From VRUE01 sp963708115 (GTDB lineage Bacteria; Actinomycetota; Thermoleophilia; Solirubrobacterales; 70-9): DNA of 64,000 nt. Below, piece by piece: positions 47,930-56,613 of this stretch. Each line of letters begins with the position of its first letter. Within the stretch, counting starts at the first letter, position 1. The position numbers and the translations under genes were made by a program. Location of the stretch: positions 248,001-312,000 of the forward strand of contig CAVPRX010000001.1 of NCBI GenBank assembly GCA_963708115.1, read 5' to 3'. The notes under the pieces are model-generated. The model was not told the origin of the DNA, searched no databases, and worked only from the letters and a program-made list of their open reading frames with translations.

Positions 47930-48510
47930 TGGTGTTCGATGACGCGGTCGACGATGTTGTACTCCTTCGCCTCCTCCGCGCTCATGAAGTAGTCGCGATC
48001 GGTGTCGTTCGTGACTTTGTCGAAGGGCTGGCCGGTGTGCTTGGCGATGATCTCGTCGAGCCGGCGGCGGGTGTCGATGATCTCTTTGGCGTGAATCTCG
48101 ATGTCGGTCGCCTGGCCCTGGAAGCCGGCGGAGACCTGGTGGATGAGGATCTTCGAGTTGGGCAGCGACATCCGCTTGCCCGCGGCGCCGCCGGCGAGCA
48201 GCAGCGCGCCCATGCTCATCGCGATGCCGACGCAGATCGTCTGCACGTCGGGCTTGATGAACTGCATCGTGTCGTAGATCGCCAGGCCGGCGTAGACGTC
48301 GCCGCCGGGCGAGTTGACGTAGATGCTGATGTCCTTGTCCGGGTCCTCGGACTCGAGGTGCAGAAGCTGGGCGACGATCAGGTTGGCGATGTCCTGATTC
48401 ACCTGCGTGCCGAGGAAGATGATCCGCTCGTTCAGCAGGCGCGAGTAGATGTCGAAGGAGCGCTCGCCGCGCGAGGTCTGCTCGACCACCATTGGGACCA
48501 GTGGGCTCAT
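47926..48510 (-). CDS. clpP: ATP-dependent Clp protease proteolytic subunit
   Basis: ClpP forms the barrel-shaped serine protease fed by ClpX. From the ATG at 48510 (MSPLVPMVVEQTSRGERSFD) it is 194 residues. The catalytic Ser is in GIAMSMGALLL and the His in ILIHQVSAG. A GTG three codons upstream (48519) is an alternative start. The gene follows tig by 28 bp and overlaps the M23 peptidase. Only one clpP is in the window, although many actinobacteria have two. Confidence 0.95.
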   Translation of the reverse strand: MSPLVPMVVEQTSRGERSFDIYSRLLNERIIFLGTQVNQDIANLIVAQLLHLESEDPDKDISIYVNSPGGDVYAGLAIYDTMQFIKPDVQTICVGIAMSMGALLLAGGAAGKRMSLPNSKILIHQVSAGFQGQATDIEIHAKEIIDTRRRLDEIIAKHTGQPFDKVTNDTDRDYFMSAEEAKEYNIVDRVIEHH

Positions 48511-48547
48511 GCGCGGCACTCTATAGAAGGCGCCCGGCGGGCTGCCG

Positions 48548-49930
48548 TCACTCCGAGTCGGGCGTCCACAGCTCGCCCGCCTCTTTGCGCTCCTTCTCCG
48601 GCGTCCAGATCTGCTCGCGCGCCTCGGCCTGCTCGAGCGGGATCGGCTTGGCCGCCTCGGCGACCAGGTCGATCGCCTTGCGGAAGCGGATGTCGTCGCG
48701 GATCATCGCGTCGCGGCCACTCTCCTGGAGGCGCTTCAACAGCTTCTCGGGCGTCGTCCGCTCGTGCTCGGCGGAGTGCTCCAGGGCCTCGACCATCTCC
48801 TCCTCGGAGGCCTCGATCCCCTCGGCGTCGGCGATCGCCGCCAGCACCGCCTCGCGTCTTAGCTCAGCTTCGGCCTCCGGCTTGGACTCCGCGATCACGT
48901 CCTCGCGGGTTTTCCCCTGCATCTGCAGGTAGGCGTCGGACTGCATTCCGCGCGAGGCGAGCTGGCGCTCGACCCGCTCCCAGCGCTCGGTCGCGCGGGC
49001 GGTGGCAAGCTCGTCGGGAAGGTCGAGCTTCGCCTCGGCAGCCGCCGCGTCGACCGCGGCGACGCGGAAGTCCTGCTCGGCGCGCTCGCCGACCGCCTCG
49101 GCGAGGCGTTTTTCTATGTCGCCGCGCAGCTCCTCCAAGCTGTCGAACTCGGATGCCTCGGAGGCGAAATCGTCGTCGAGCTCGGGCAGGACTTTTTCCC
49201 GCACCTCCTTGACCTCGACCGTGAAAACAGCGTCTTCGCCGGCGAGATGCTCGGCCTGGTAGTCGTCGGGGAAGGTGACCTCGACGCTGCGGGTCTCGCC
49301 GCCGCTGACGCCGGCGAGCTGCTCCTCGAAGCCCTTTATCAACTGACCCCCACCGAGCTCGAGCAGGTAATCGCTCGCCTTGCCGCCCTCGAAGGCTTTG
49401 CCGTCGAGCAAGCCCTCGAAGTCGACCAACAGCACGTCCCCCTCGCCGGCGGCGCGGTCGACCGGCTCCAGCTTGGCGAAGCCTTCGCGGATCCGCTCGA
49501 CCTCGCGATCGACGAGCTCCTCCGGCGGCTCGGGCTCGGCCTTGCCGACCTCGAGGCCCTTGTACTCGCCCAGCTCGGCCTTCGGCCGGACGCCGATCTC
49601 AAATTTGAAGGCGAGCGGCTCGCCCTCGGCCTCGGGGGTGGAGACGACCTCGACGCTGGGATCGCCGACCGGCGCGATGCCGGAGCCGAGTAGCGCCCGT
49701 TCGTACCACTCCGGCAGCGCCTCGCGGATCGCCTCCTCGAGCACGGCGGCGAAACCGACCCGCTGGATCACCAGCGAGGGCGGCGCCTTGCCCTTGCGGA
49801 AGCCGGGCATGCGCATCTCCCGGGCGAGGCCGCGGGCGGCGCGGTTGACGGCCTTGTCGACGTCGGCGGCGGGAACCTCGACCTCGACGCTGACGCGCGA
49901 GCCGGGTAGCTCTGAGACTGTTGGCTGCAT
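48548..49930 (-). CDS. tig: Trigger factor
   Basis: Trigger factor is the ribosome-bound chaperone and prolyl isomerase. The 460 residues start MQPTVSELPGSRVSVEVEVP. The ribosome-binding signature is MRMPGFRKGKAPPSLVIQRV (about residues 38-57). A central PPIase domain (GDVLLVDFEGLLDGKAFEGG) and a helical C-terminal chaperone domain rich in Glu and Arg follow. Length and position before clpP are typical. Confidence 0.95.
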   Translation of the reverse strand: MQPTVSELPGSRVSVEVEVPAADVDKAVNRAARGLAREMRMPGFRKGKAPPSLVIQRVGFAAVLEEAIREALPEWYERALLGSGIAPVGDPSVEVVSTPEAEGEPLAFKFEIGVRPKAELGEYKGLEVGKAEPEPPEELVDREVERIREGFAKLEPVDRAAGEGDVLLVDFEGLLDGKAFEGGKASDYLLELGGGQLIKGFEEQLAGVSGGETRSVEVTFPDDYQAEHLAGEDAVFTVEVKEVREKVLPELDDDFASEASEFDSLEELRGDIEKRLAEAVGERAEQDFRVAAVDAAAAEAKLDLPDELATARATERWERVERQLASRGMQSDAYLQMQGKTREDVIAESKPEAEAELRREAVLAAIADAEGIEASEEEMVEALEHSAEHERTTPEKLLKRLQESGRDAMIRDDIRFRKAIDLVAEAAKPIPLEQAEAREQIWTPEKERKEAGELWTPDSE

Positions 49931-49945
49931 AGCGAGCGCGGGACC

Positions 49946-50083
49946 CTATCGCGAGCGCCGCAGCAGCCCCCTGCGCACCGCCACCCCGAAGTCGATCGCA
50001 AAGGCCAGCCCACGGCCGAGCGGGCCGGTCACCAGCCACGCCTTGACCCGGCCGAGCACGTCGCGCCTGCGTCTACTCGTCAT
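49946..50083 (-). CDS. 45-residue basic protein between a synthase-like gene and tig
   Basis: An ATG at 50083 opens a short frame reading MTSRRRRRDVLGRVKAWLVT, then GPLGRGLAFAIDFGVAV, and ends in basic residues at a TAG at 49946. It overlaps the end of the upstream gene by 11 bp and stops 15 bp before tig. The basic N-terminus plus one amphipathic or hydrophobic stretch suggests membrane association. Similarity to a known family is not established. The tight spacing is the main support. Confidence 0.5.
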   Translation of the reverse strand: MTSRRRRDVLGRVKAWLVTGPLGRGLAFAIDFGVAVRRGLLRRSR

Positions 50084-51581
50084 TCGCGTATTCCAGCAGG
50101 GACGAGTCCACCAGCCACTCGACCGGAGCGCGATCGTCGGTATAGACCTCGCCGCCGGGCAAGCGCGGGGTCAGATCCATCGCCGCCTTTCGTGCCGGCG
50201 CTCGCAGCGGTCTGGGCAGTGCGTCCAGGTTGCGGCGCAGCCGCCCCGCACCGAAGTCGCGGCCGCTGCCGACCAGCAGCGTGTTGGTCGGCTCGATCGG
50301 ATGGCGGAGCACGCGCGGAAAGGCGGTCGCCATCGTCCTCCCCAGCACCCGCTCGAGCTCGGTGCCGCCCTCCGGATGGCCGACGTTGACGATGACCATT
50401 CCACCGGGAGCGAGGCGCTCCCGCGCCAGCTCGAAGAACTCGCGGGTCGTCAGGTAGAAGGGGATGTAAGGCTGGCGGTAGGCATCGACCATGATCGCGT
50501 CGTAACTCCCCGAGGAGCGCTCCAGCCAGGGACGGGCGTCCTCCGCAAAGACCCGCATGCGGGGGTTGCGCAGGTCGAGGAATCGTCGCCCCAGCTCGGT
50601 CAGCTCGGCGTCGATCTCGACCGCGTCGACGGCCGTGCGAGGGAAGAAGTGGCCAAAAGCTCGCGCCACGGTTCCCCCGGCGTTGCCGAGGATCGCGATC
50701 CGGGCCGGCGGTGAGCGCCGCCCCGCGAATGGCAGATAGAGATGTCCATCCCAGTAGTCGCCGGTCAAGTAGCTCCCCGGCCTGTAAAGAGAGTGGACGG
50801 CCTGGCCCTCGTTGAGCTCCAGCACGCGCGAGCCGTCGGGCCGTTCGACCACCCGCGCGTACTGGTGGACCGTCTCGGCCTCGTAGAGCACCCTGCCGGT
50901 GTCCGCCGCCTTGATCGACCCGACCGGCACGAGGATGACGAGCGCCAGCACGGCCGGCACCAGGGCAAAGCGCCGGCCAAGGCCGACGGCGGCGACCAGG
51001 GCAAGGGCCAGCGCGAAGACGAGGAAGGTCCGCTGGGTCCCCAACAGCGGAATGAGGAGAAGGGCGGCGATCATCGTCCCGAACAGGGAGCCGGCGGTAG
51101 AGATCGCGTAGAGCTTCCCCACCACCTCGCCAGAGTGCTCGCGATCGCCGATCGCGAGGCGGACGGCCCAGGGCGAGGCGGCCCCCAGCAGCGTGACCGG
51201 AACCGCGACCAGCACCAGCACCCCGAACAGCGAGCCCGCGAAGCCGCCGACCGAGACGGTGTCGAAGGCCTCGACCGAGAAGCCGAGGAAGGGCCGGGCG
51301 GCGAAAGGAACCGCGGCGATCAACACCGCTGCGGCGAGAATGAGCAGGCAGAGCCCACGCATGTGGGGGTGGCGATCCGCATAGCGGCCGCCCAGCCAGT
51401 AGCCGGCCGAGAGGGCCACCAAGACAACGCCGATCGTGTTGGCCCAGACGATCGTCGAGGCACCGAAGTAGGGCGCCAGCAGCCGCGCAGCGGCGATCTC
51501 GGCGCCGAGGCTGGCAGCGCCGACGACGAAGATCAGCGCCGGCAGCAGCGCCCGCTCAGCGGCGGTCGAGCTCGGGCTCAT
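50073..51581 (-). CDS. Spermidine synthase-like protein with N-terminal membrane domain
   Basis: From the ATG at 51581 (MSPSSTAAERALLPALIFVV) the protein is 502 residues. About eight membrane helices are followed from about residue 240 by a Rossmann-type methyltransferase/aminopropyltransferase-like domain (IAILGNAGGTVARAF, AVDAVEIDAELTELG, AEDARPWLERSSGSYDAIMV). This is the fused spermidine synthase-like family of unclear substrate. The usual spermidine-synthase gatekeeper Asp region reads IMVDAYRQPYIPFYLTT. It overlaps ctaG by 26 bp. Confidence 0.8.
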   Translation of the reverse strand: MSPSSTAAERALLPALIFVVGAASLGAEIAAARLLAPYFGASTIVWANTIGVVLVALSAGYWLGGRYADRHPHMRGLCLLILAAAVLIAAVPFAARPFLGFSVEAFDTVSVGGFAGSLFGVLVLVAVPVTLLGAASPWAVRLAIGDREHSGEVVGKLYAISTAGSLFGTMIAALLLIPLLGTQRTFLVFALALALVAAVGLGRRFALVPAVLALVILVPVGSIKAADTGRVLYEAETVHQYARVVERPDGSRVLELNEGQAVHSLYRPGSYLTGDYWDGHLYLPFAGRRSPPARIAILGNAGGTVARAFGHFFPRTAVDAVEIDAELTELGRRFLDLRNPRMRVFAEDARPWLERSSGSYDAIMVDAYRQPYIPFYLTTREFFELARERLAPGGMVIVNVGHPEGGTELERVLGRTMATAFPRVLRHPIEPTNTLLVGSGRDFGAGRLRRNLDALPRPLRAPARKAAMDLTPRLPGGEVYTDDRAPVEWLVDSSLLEYANDE

Positions 51582-52473
51582 TGCGGGCCGGCTGGTTGAG
51601 CCGTTCCTCCAACAGGGCTCCATGCCCGGCGGCGACGGCGCGCTGGGCGCGGCGCTCGTCGAGCTCGATCCCGCGCTCGCGGGCGAGGTCGAGCAGGTCC
51701 TGCTTTTCGGTGCCTTCGCGGGCGACCTCGAAGAAGACCCAGGCCAGCACGCCGAGCGCCAGGAAGGTTCCCTCGACCATCATGATCACCCCGGCGGTGC
51801 TCTGGTCGGCGATCGGCGAGATGTGCCAGTAGCGCTCGCCGGGCGCGTAGATCGGGTAGAGCACCGATCCCGACCACATCAGCACGTTGCCGAGGATCGC
51901 GCCGGTGAAGCGGACCGCGATCACGTAGGCGACCTTCCAGCCGGCGCTGAACCAGCGCGGCTTCGGCAGCGGCCCGAAGATCGGCATCCACATCAGGCAG
52001 CCGAAGAAGAGGAAGGTGGTGTGCTCCAGGGCGTGGACCGGCGCAGCCCCGTAGGCATCCTGGTAGATCGCGGGAACGTGCCAGAGGAAGAGGTTGATCG
52101 CCCAGAGCGGGAAGGCGACCGCCGGGTGGGTGAGGACCTGGAGGCGGTTGAAGAGCCGGATCGCGAGGATCGGCTGCAGCAGCGAGCGGGTCAGGCCGAG
52201 CACGATCAGCAGCGAGGCGATGTCGCCGATCAAGAGGTGCTCGCCCATGTGGGCGAGCACGAGCTCGTCGGAGATGTGGCCGATCGGGCTGAACAGGGCG
52301 ATCGAGATCGTCAGCAGCCCGGCGCCGAAGCAGAGCTGGCGCCAGAGCGGCACCTTGCGGTCGTCCCAGGAGAGGACGAGGACGCGGTGCCAGTAGAGAA
52401 CGCCCGCGACGGTGATCGGGATCACCTCGATCGGCACGAAAGCGCCGGTCACGTGGGCAAGGAGCGGGCTCAC
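51556..52473 (-). CDS. ctaG: CtaG-type cytochrome c oxidase assembly membrane protein
   Basis: The 305 residues contain seven or so helices with histidines in or near membrane segments (HMGEHLLIGDIASLLIVLGL, FLWHVPAIYQDAY, HALEHTTFLFFGCLMWMPIF). These are the hallmarks of the caa3_CtaG family, which helps deliver copper to cytochrome oxidase. The C-terminal tail is charged and cytoplasmic. It starts at GTG 52473, and the divergent GH15 gene starts only 20 bp away. No oxidase genes are in view. Confidence 0.87.
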   Translation of the reverse strand: MSPLLAHVTGAFVPIEVIPITVAGVLYWHRVLVLSWDDRKVPLWRQLCFGAGLLTISIALFSPIGHISDELVLAHMGEHLLIGDIASLLIVLGLTRSLLQPILAIRLFNRLQVLTHPAVAFPLWAINLFLWHVPAIYQDAYGAAPVHALEHTTFLFFGCLMWMPIFGPLPKPRWFSAGWKVAYVIAVRFTGAILGNVLMWSGSVLYPIYAPGERYWHISPIADQSTAGVIMMVEGTFLALGVLAWVFFEVAREGTEKQDLLDLARERGIELDERRAQRAVAAGHGALLEERLNQPARNEPELDRR

Positions 52474-52493
52474 GGTGGTAGCTTGGCATCTCC

Positions 52494-54389
52494 GTGAGCG
52501 CTGGTCCGAACCGCTTCCCCCCGATCGGCAGCTACGGCTTCCTCTCCGACTGCCACACCAGCGCCCTCGTCTCCTACGACGGCTCGGTCGAGTGGCTCTG
52601 CCTGCCGCGCTTCGACTCGCCCAGCGCCTTCGCCGCCCTGCTCGACCGCGGCGCCGGCCATTTCAAGCTGAAGCCGCGCGGCGTCGTCGTGCCGATCAGC
52701 CGGCGCTACGAGCCCGGCACGCTGGTGATCGAGACGACCTGGGTGACCGACACGGGATGGGTTGTCGTCCACGATGCGCTGACGATCGCCGACTGGGTCG
52801 AGCAGGCGGGCCCGGGCTCGCGCCCGGTGACCGAACACGAGTCCGACCACTCGCTGCTGCGCACGATCACCTGCATCGACGGTGAGGTCGAGATCGAGAT
52901 GGAGTGCCTGCCGCGCTTCGCCTACGGCGCCGAGGCCGCCACCTGGAGCGGCGGCGAGCTGGGCGAGGCGACCGCACGGGGTGCCGACGGCGTCGAGCTG
53001 CAGCTGACCAGCGACATGGAGCTCTCGCTCGACGGTGGCACCGCACACGGCACCGTCAGGCTGCGTGAGAACGAGACGAGCTTCTGCGCCCTGACTTGGG
53101 GCAACGAAGACCTGGGCGGGCCGCGCAGCGCCCCGGAGGCGCTCGAGCGGCTCGACTCGACCGAAGACTTCTGGCGCAAGTGGCTGCGCGACGGCGACTT
53201 CCCCGACCACCCCTGGCGCATCCACCTGCAGCGCTCGGCGTTGGTGTTGAAGGGGCTGACCTACGCGCCGACCGGAGCGCTGCTCGCCGCGCCGACCACC
53301 TCGCTTCCCGAGACCCCGGGCGGCGAACGCAACTGGGACTACCGCTTCAGCTGGATCCGCGACTCGACCTTCAGCCTCTGGGCCCTGCACACGCTCGGCT
53401 TCGACCAGGAGGCGCGCGACTTCATGCGCTTCATCATCGGCATCTGCCGCAAGGACCCCCGGCTGCAGATCATGTACGGGATCGGCGGTGAGAAGGAGCT
53501 GACGGAGAGCACGCTCGACCATCTCGAAGGCTACGGCGGGGCGAGCCCGGTGCGGATCGGCAACGGCGCCTACGACCAGCGCCAGAACGACGTCTGGGGT
53601 GCGCTGCTCGACTCGATCTACCTGCACGAAAAGGCCCTGCGCGGCTCCGGCACGCCGTCCGATCGTCAGCTGATCCGCCAGCAGGTCGAAGCGGCGATCG
53701 AGGCCTGGCACCATCCCGACCAGGGCATCTGGGAGTCGCGCGGCGAGCCCCGGCACTACGTCTCCTCGAAGCTGATGATCTGGGTTGCGGTCGACCGCGG
53801 CGCCAGGCTAGCCCGCAGCGTCGGCATCGACGACATAGCCGACGAGTGGGAGAAGACCGCGGAAGAGATCCGCGAGGAGATCCTCGAGCGCGGCGTCCGC
53901 GACGGGGTCTTCCGCCAGCACTACGACACCGACGCGCTCGACGCCTCGACCCTGCTGATCCCGCTGTTGCGCTTCCTCCCCGCCGACGATCCGCGTGTCT
54001 GTGCCACGGTCGATGCGATCGCAACCGATCTGACCGAGCACGGCCTCGTCCAGCGCTACAAAGTCGAGGAGACCGACGACGGGTTGAGCGGCGAGGAGGG
54101 CACCTTCCTGATCTGCTCCTTCTGGCTCGTCTCGGCGCTCTCAGAGATCGGCGAGCCGGTGCGGGCGCGGGAACTGTGCGAGCGACTGCTCGAGGCGGCA
54201 GGCTGGCTCGACCTCTACGCCGAGGAGCTGGAGGCCGAAAGCGGTCGTCATCTCGGCAACTTCCCGCAGGCGTTCACCCACCTGGCGCTGATCAACGCGG
54301 TCTCCCACGTGATCGCCGACGAGCAGCGCGAAGACGGCGGCGTGACCGCCGTGTTCAGCGAGATGGGCGGGGTTCGCGAGGGCGTCTGA
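52494..54389 (+). CDS. GH15-family glucoamylase/trehalase-like enzyme
   Basis: The 631-residue protein has an N-terminal beta-sandwich domain (IGSYGFLSDCHTSALVSYDG, VEWLCLPRFDSPSAFAALLD) and an (alpha/alpha)6 barrel (NWDYRFSWIRDSTFSLWALH, then YGGASPVRIGNGAYDQRQND). GH15 uses two Glu residues as acid and base. Candidates are in the barrel, but I cannot assign them with certainty. Actinobacterial relatives include trehalases as well as glucoamylases. No signal peptide is seen, so it acts in the cytoplasm. The start is GTG, 20 bp from the divergent ctaG start. Confidence 0.88.
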   Translation: MSAGPNRFPPIGSYGFLSDCHTSALVSYDGSVEWLCLPRFDSPSAFAALLDRGAGHFKLKPRGVVVPISRRYEPGTLVIETTWVTDTGWVVVHDALTIADWVEQAGPGSRPVTEHESDHSLLRTITCIDGEVEIEMECLPRFAYGAEAATWSGGELGEATARGADGVELQLTSDMELSLDGGTAHGTVRLRENETSFCALTWGNEDLGGPRSAPEALERLDSTEDFWRKWLRDGDFPDHPWRIHLQRSALVLKGLTYAPTGALLAAPTTSLPETPGGERNWDYRFSWIRDSTFSLWALHTLGFDQEARDFMRFIIGICRKDPRLQIMYGIGGEKELTESTLDHLEGYGGASPVRIGNGAYDQRQNDVWGALLDSIYLHEKALRGSGTPSDRQLIRQQVEAAIEAWHHPDQGIWESRGEPRHYVSSKLMIWVAVDRGARLARSVGIDDIADEWEKTAEEIREEILERGVRDGVFRQHYDTDALDASTLLIPLLRFLPADDPRVCATVDAIATDLTEHGLVQRYKVEETDDGLSGEEGTFLICSFWLVSALSEIGEPVRARELCERLLEAAGWLDLYAEELEAESGRHLGNFPQAFTHLALINAVSHVIADEQREDGGVTAVFSEMGGVREGV

Positions 54390-54426
54390 CCCGCCCTTCG
54401 GCGCACGATCGCTTGCGCAGACGAAA

Positions 54427-54445
54427 GGTCTTCAGACAGAAGATC
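54427..54445. promoter_or_regulatory. Imperfect palindrome upstream of an ArsR-like gene
   Basis: GGTCTTC and GAAGATC (six of seven positions complementary) flank a 5-nt spacer, 27 bp before the start of the helix-turn-helix gene at 54472. It could be an operator for that protein. The following CATATATT segment could be a -10 region. Neither is proven. Confidence 0.3.
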
Positions 54446-54471
54446 TCGCTCTCTCATATATTCCCTACCGA

Positions 54472-54807
54472 ATGGCGGGATTCGAGGACGGCCGGGAGCG
54501 CCGGGACATGGAGCATCGCTATCGCCGTGCCGCACTGGCGCATCCCGTGCGGCAGGGAATTCTCTGTCTGATGCTCGACGGCATGGAGGCCGGTGCGGCC
54601 GAGATCGCCGCTGTGCTGGCCGAGGAACCGGGCCGGATCGCCTATCACTTGCGCGTGCTGACCAGGCGCGGGGCCCTGAAGGGAATCGCCAAGGACCCGC
54701 CGGCGCCGCCCTACTTCCGAATGGCGCCGCAAGCACTATGGGCCCGCAAAATGCTCGCTCAGCTCAGGAAGCAGAACAGGGATGACGATCCGGGGGGGCG
54801 AGATTGA
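54472..54807 (+). CDS. ArsR-like winged helix-turn-helix protein
   Basis: The 111-residue protein reads RRAALAHPVRQGILCLMLDG (about residues 18-37), then AAEIAAVLAEEPGRIAYHLR and VLTRRGALKGI. This fits the ArsR fold with its recognition helix and wing. No metal-binding Cys pair is present, so the signal it senses is unknown. A second small helix-turn-helix-like gene follows 26 bp downstream. Confidence 0.75.
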   Translation: MAGFEDGRERRDMEHRYRRAALAHPVRQGILCLMLDGMEAGAAEIAAVLAEEPGRIAYHLRVLTRRGALKGIAKDPPAPPYFRMAPQALWARKMLAQLRKQNRDDDPGGRD

Positions 54808-54833
54808 GGGCGGACGCCCTTAGTAGGTGATCG

Positions 54834-55103
54834 GTGGACGACATGGACGAGACCCGAGGCCCAAGCGCGCAGGACATCACCATCGAAGCTGCGGTCCTGC
54901 GGCAGCTTCTGGCCCTCCACCCGATCCAGCTTACGGTCGGCGAGCTCGCTCGGGAGATCGGCGGCGAGGCCGCGGACTTCACTCAAACCGACGCCGTCGA
55001 ACGCGCCGTGCACGAGCTCGCAGCCGCCGGGCTCGCACACCGCAATGGTGATGTCGTAATCCCCAGCCGTGCCGCCCTGCGCCTCGACGAGCTGCTCGGC
55101 TAG
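54834..55103 (+). CDS. Small winged-helix-like protein
   Basis: The 89 residues start at GTG 54834 (or ATG 54843). The fold suggested is helical with a wing: AAVLRQLLALHPIQLTVGEL, then VERAVHELAAAGLAHRNGDV and IPSRAALRLDELL. I do not recognise a specific family. Its stop overlaps the convergent phosphopantetheinyl transferase stop by a few bases. It probably forms a two-gene unit with the ArsR-like gene. Confidence 0.55.
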   Translation: MDDMDETRGPSAQDITIEAAVLRQLLALHPIQLTVGELAREIGGEAADFTQTDAVERAVHELAAAGLAHRNGDVVIPSRAALRLDELLG

Positions 55104-55762
55104 GCGCCTTTCGCCGGCAACGCGATGGCTGCCATGACGAGGCCGTCCGCAACCAACCAGCGGCCCTCGAAGCCGCGCAGCTCGACCCCGTTGACCAGGG
55201 GACCCGGAACCAGCAGATACGCCGAGAAGCTGCCGCGCCGGAGATCGATCGAGACCACGGCGTCTTCGAAGCCGAGCCAGCGTTCGGCCAGCGGGAACCA
55301 AGCCTTGTAGATCGACTCCTTGATGCTGAACAGCAGCCGGTCCCAGTGCGTCCCCGGCATCCGGCGGGAGAGATCGCGGAGCAGCTCCTGCTCTTCGGGC
55401 ATGGCGATGTCGCCGAGGAGCCCGTCGGGCAGCGGCTGGTTGGGCTCGGCATCGACGCCGACCGTCACCAACTCCCCCGCCCGCGCAACCGCACAGGCCC
55501 GGTAGCCGTCGCAGTGCGTGATGCTGCCGACGATCCCGTCTGGCCAGAGAGGCTCCCCTTTGGGCCCGGCGGGGATTGCCTGCTGGGGATGGCCGAGCTG
55601 GGCGAGCGCCTCGCGGGCGCAGGCACGCGCGGTCGTGAACTCGCGGCGTCGTTTCTCGACCGCGCGCTCCACGGCCGCCTCCTCCTCTGGATAGAGCGAG
55701 ACGTCGCGATCGTCCCGGGTTGCGACCACCGCGACGCCGGCCGGCAGGATCCGCTCAAGCAC
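55100..55762 (-). CDS. 4'-phosphopantetheinyl transferase
   Basis: This enzyme activates carrier proteins of fatty-acid, polyketide or peptide synthases using CoA. The 220-residue protein matches the EntD/PptT type: GSITHCDGYRACAVARAGEL (about residues 75-94), VGVDAEPNQPL for Mg binding, and FSIKESIYKAWFPLAERWLG containing the WxxKEAxxK-type motif. It overlaps the upstream phosphoesterase by 8 bp. No carrier-protein synthase is in the window. Confidence 0.88.
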   Translation of the reverse strand: MLERILPAGVAVVATRDDRDVSLYPEEEAAVERAVEKRRREFTTARACAREALAQLGHPQQAIPAGPKGEPLWPDGIVGSITHCDGYRACAVARAGELVTVGVDAEPNQPLPDGLLGDIAMPEEQELLRDLSRRMPGTHWDRLLFSIKESIYKAWFPLAERWLGFEDAVVSIDLRRGSFSAYLLVPGPLVNGVELRGFEGRWLVADGLVMAAIALPAKGA

Positions 55763-56597
55763 GCGATTCTCCCGGCAGGATCTGGCGGGGCGCGTAGTCC
55801 TGGATCTTGCGATAGCGGCGCTCGCGCGGATAGCCGAGCGAGACCTCCTCGAAGCGCACCCCGTCGTACCAGGTGGTGCGCGGAATGTGCAGGTGCCCGT
55901 AGACGACTGCCGCCGCCCGGAAGCGCTGATGCCAGTCGGCGGTGCTGACCGTGCCGCACCACTGCGCGAACTCCGGATGGCGAAGGACGTGAGTCGGCGC
56001 CTCCAGCAGCGGGAAGTGGTTGATCAAGACCATCGGCAGGCTCGGATCGCTGTTCGTCAGGCGCCGTCCAGTGTCCTCGACTCGGGCCCGGCACCAAGCC
56101 TGCCGGCTCGGGTAGGGGTCGGGGTGAAGCAGGAACTCGTCGACGCAGACCACCCCGGCGTCATACGCCCGCTGCAGCGCCTCCTCCATCGTCGCCCCGA
56201 CGTTGCGTCCAAAGGAGTAGTCGTAGAGAAGGAAGAGCGGCGCCACCTGGGCGGGCCCACCCTCCCCGTCCCAGATCGGGAAGGGGTCCTCCGGGGTCGT
56301 GACGCCTATCTGCCTGCAACGCTCGACCAGGTGCAGGTAGCGCGGCTCTCCCCGCAGCTCCGGTGGATCGTCGCGGTTGGCCAGCAGCTCGTGGTTGCCC
56401 GGGGTCCAGATAACCCGCTCGAAGCGTTCGCGAAGGATCCGCAGCGCCCACTCGACGTCGTCCGGAGAGTCGGCGACGTCGCCGCAGACGATCAGCCAAT
56501 CCCCTTCCGCGCGCGGCCGCATCCGGTCCACGATCGAGCGATTCTCCGGGTGGTCAACGTGCAGGTCGCTGACCGCGAGTAGCGTCGGTCCTGTCAA
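55755..56597 (-). CDS. Calcineurin-like metallophosphoesterase
   Basis: All metal motifs of the family are visible in the 280 residues: SDLHVDHPEN, CGDVADS, GNHELLAN, LINHFPLL and YGHLHIPRT. The start is TTG 56597, with no obvious ribosome site. It is coupled to the phosphopantetheinyl transferase downstream, a pairing seen in several actinobacteria, suggesting a link to CoA or 4'-phosphopantetheine metabolism (for example carrier-protein hydrolysis). That link is inferred from position. Confidence 0.82.
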   Translation of the reverse strand: MTGPTLLAVSDLHVDHPENRSIVDRMRPRAEGDWLIVCGDVADSPDDVEWALRILRERFERVIWTPGNHELLANRDDPPELRGEPRYLHLVERCRQIGVTTPEDPFPIWDGEGGPAQVAPLFLLYDYSFGRNVGATMEEALQRAYDAGVVCVDEFLLHPDPYPSRQAWCRARVEDTGRRLTNSDPSLPMVLINHFPLLEAPTHVLRHPEFAQWCGTVSTADWHQRFRAAAVVYGHLHIPRTTWYDGVRFEEVSLGYPRERRYRKIQDYAPRQILPGESRA

Positions 56598-56613
56598 CGG
56601 GGCGGCGAGGGCG

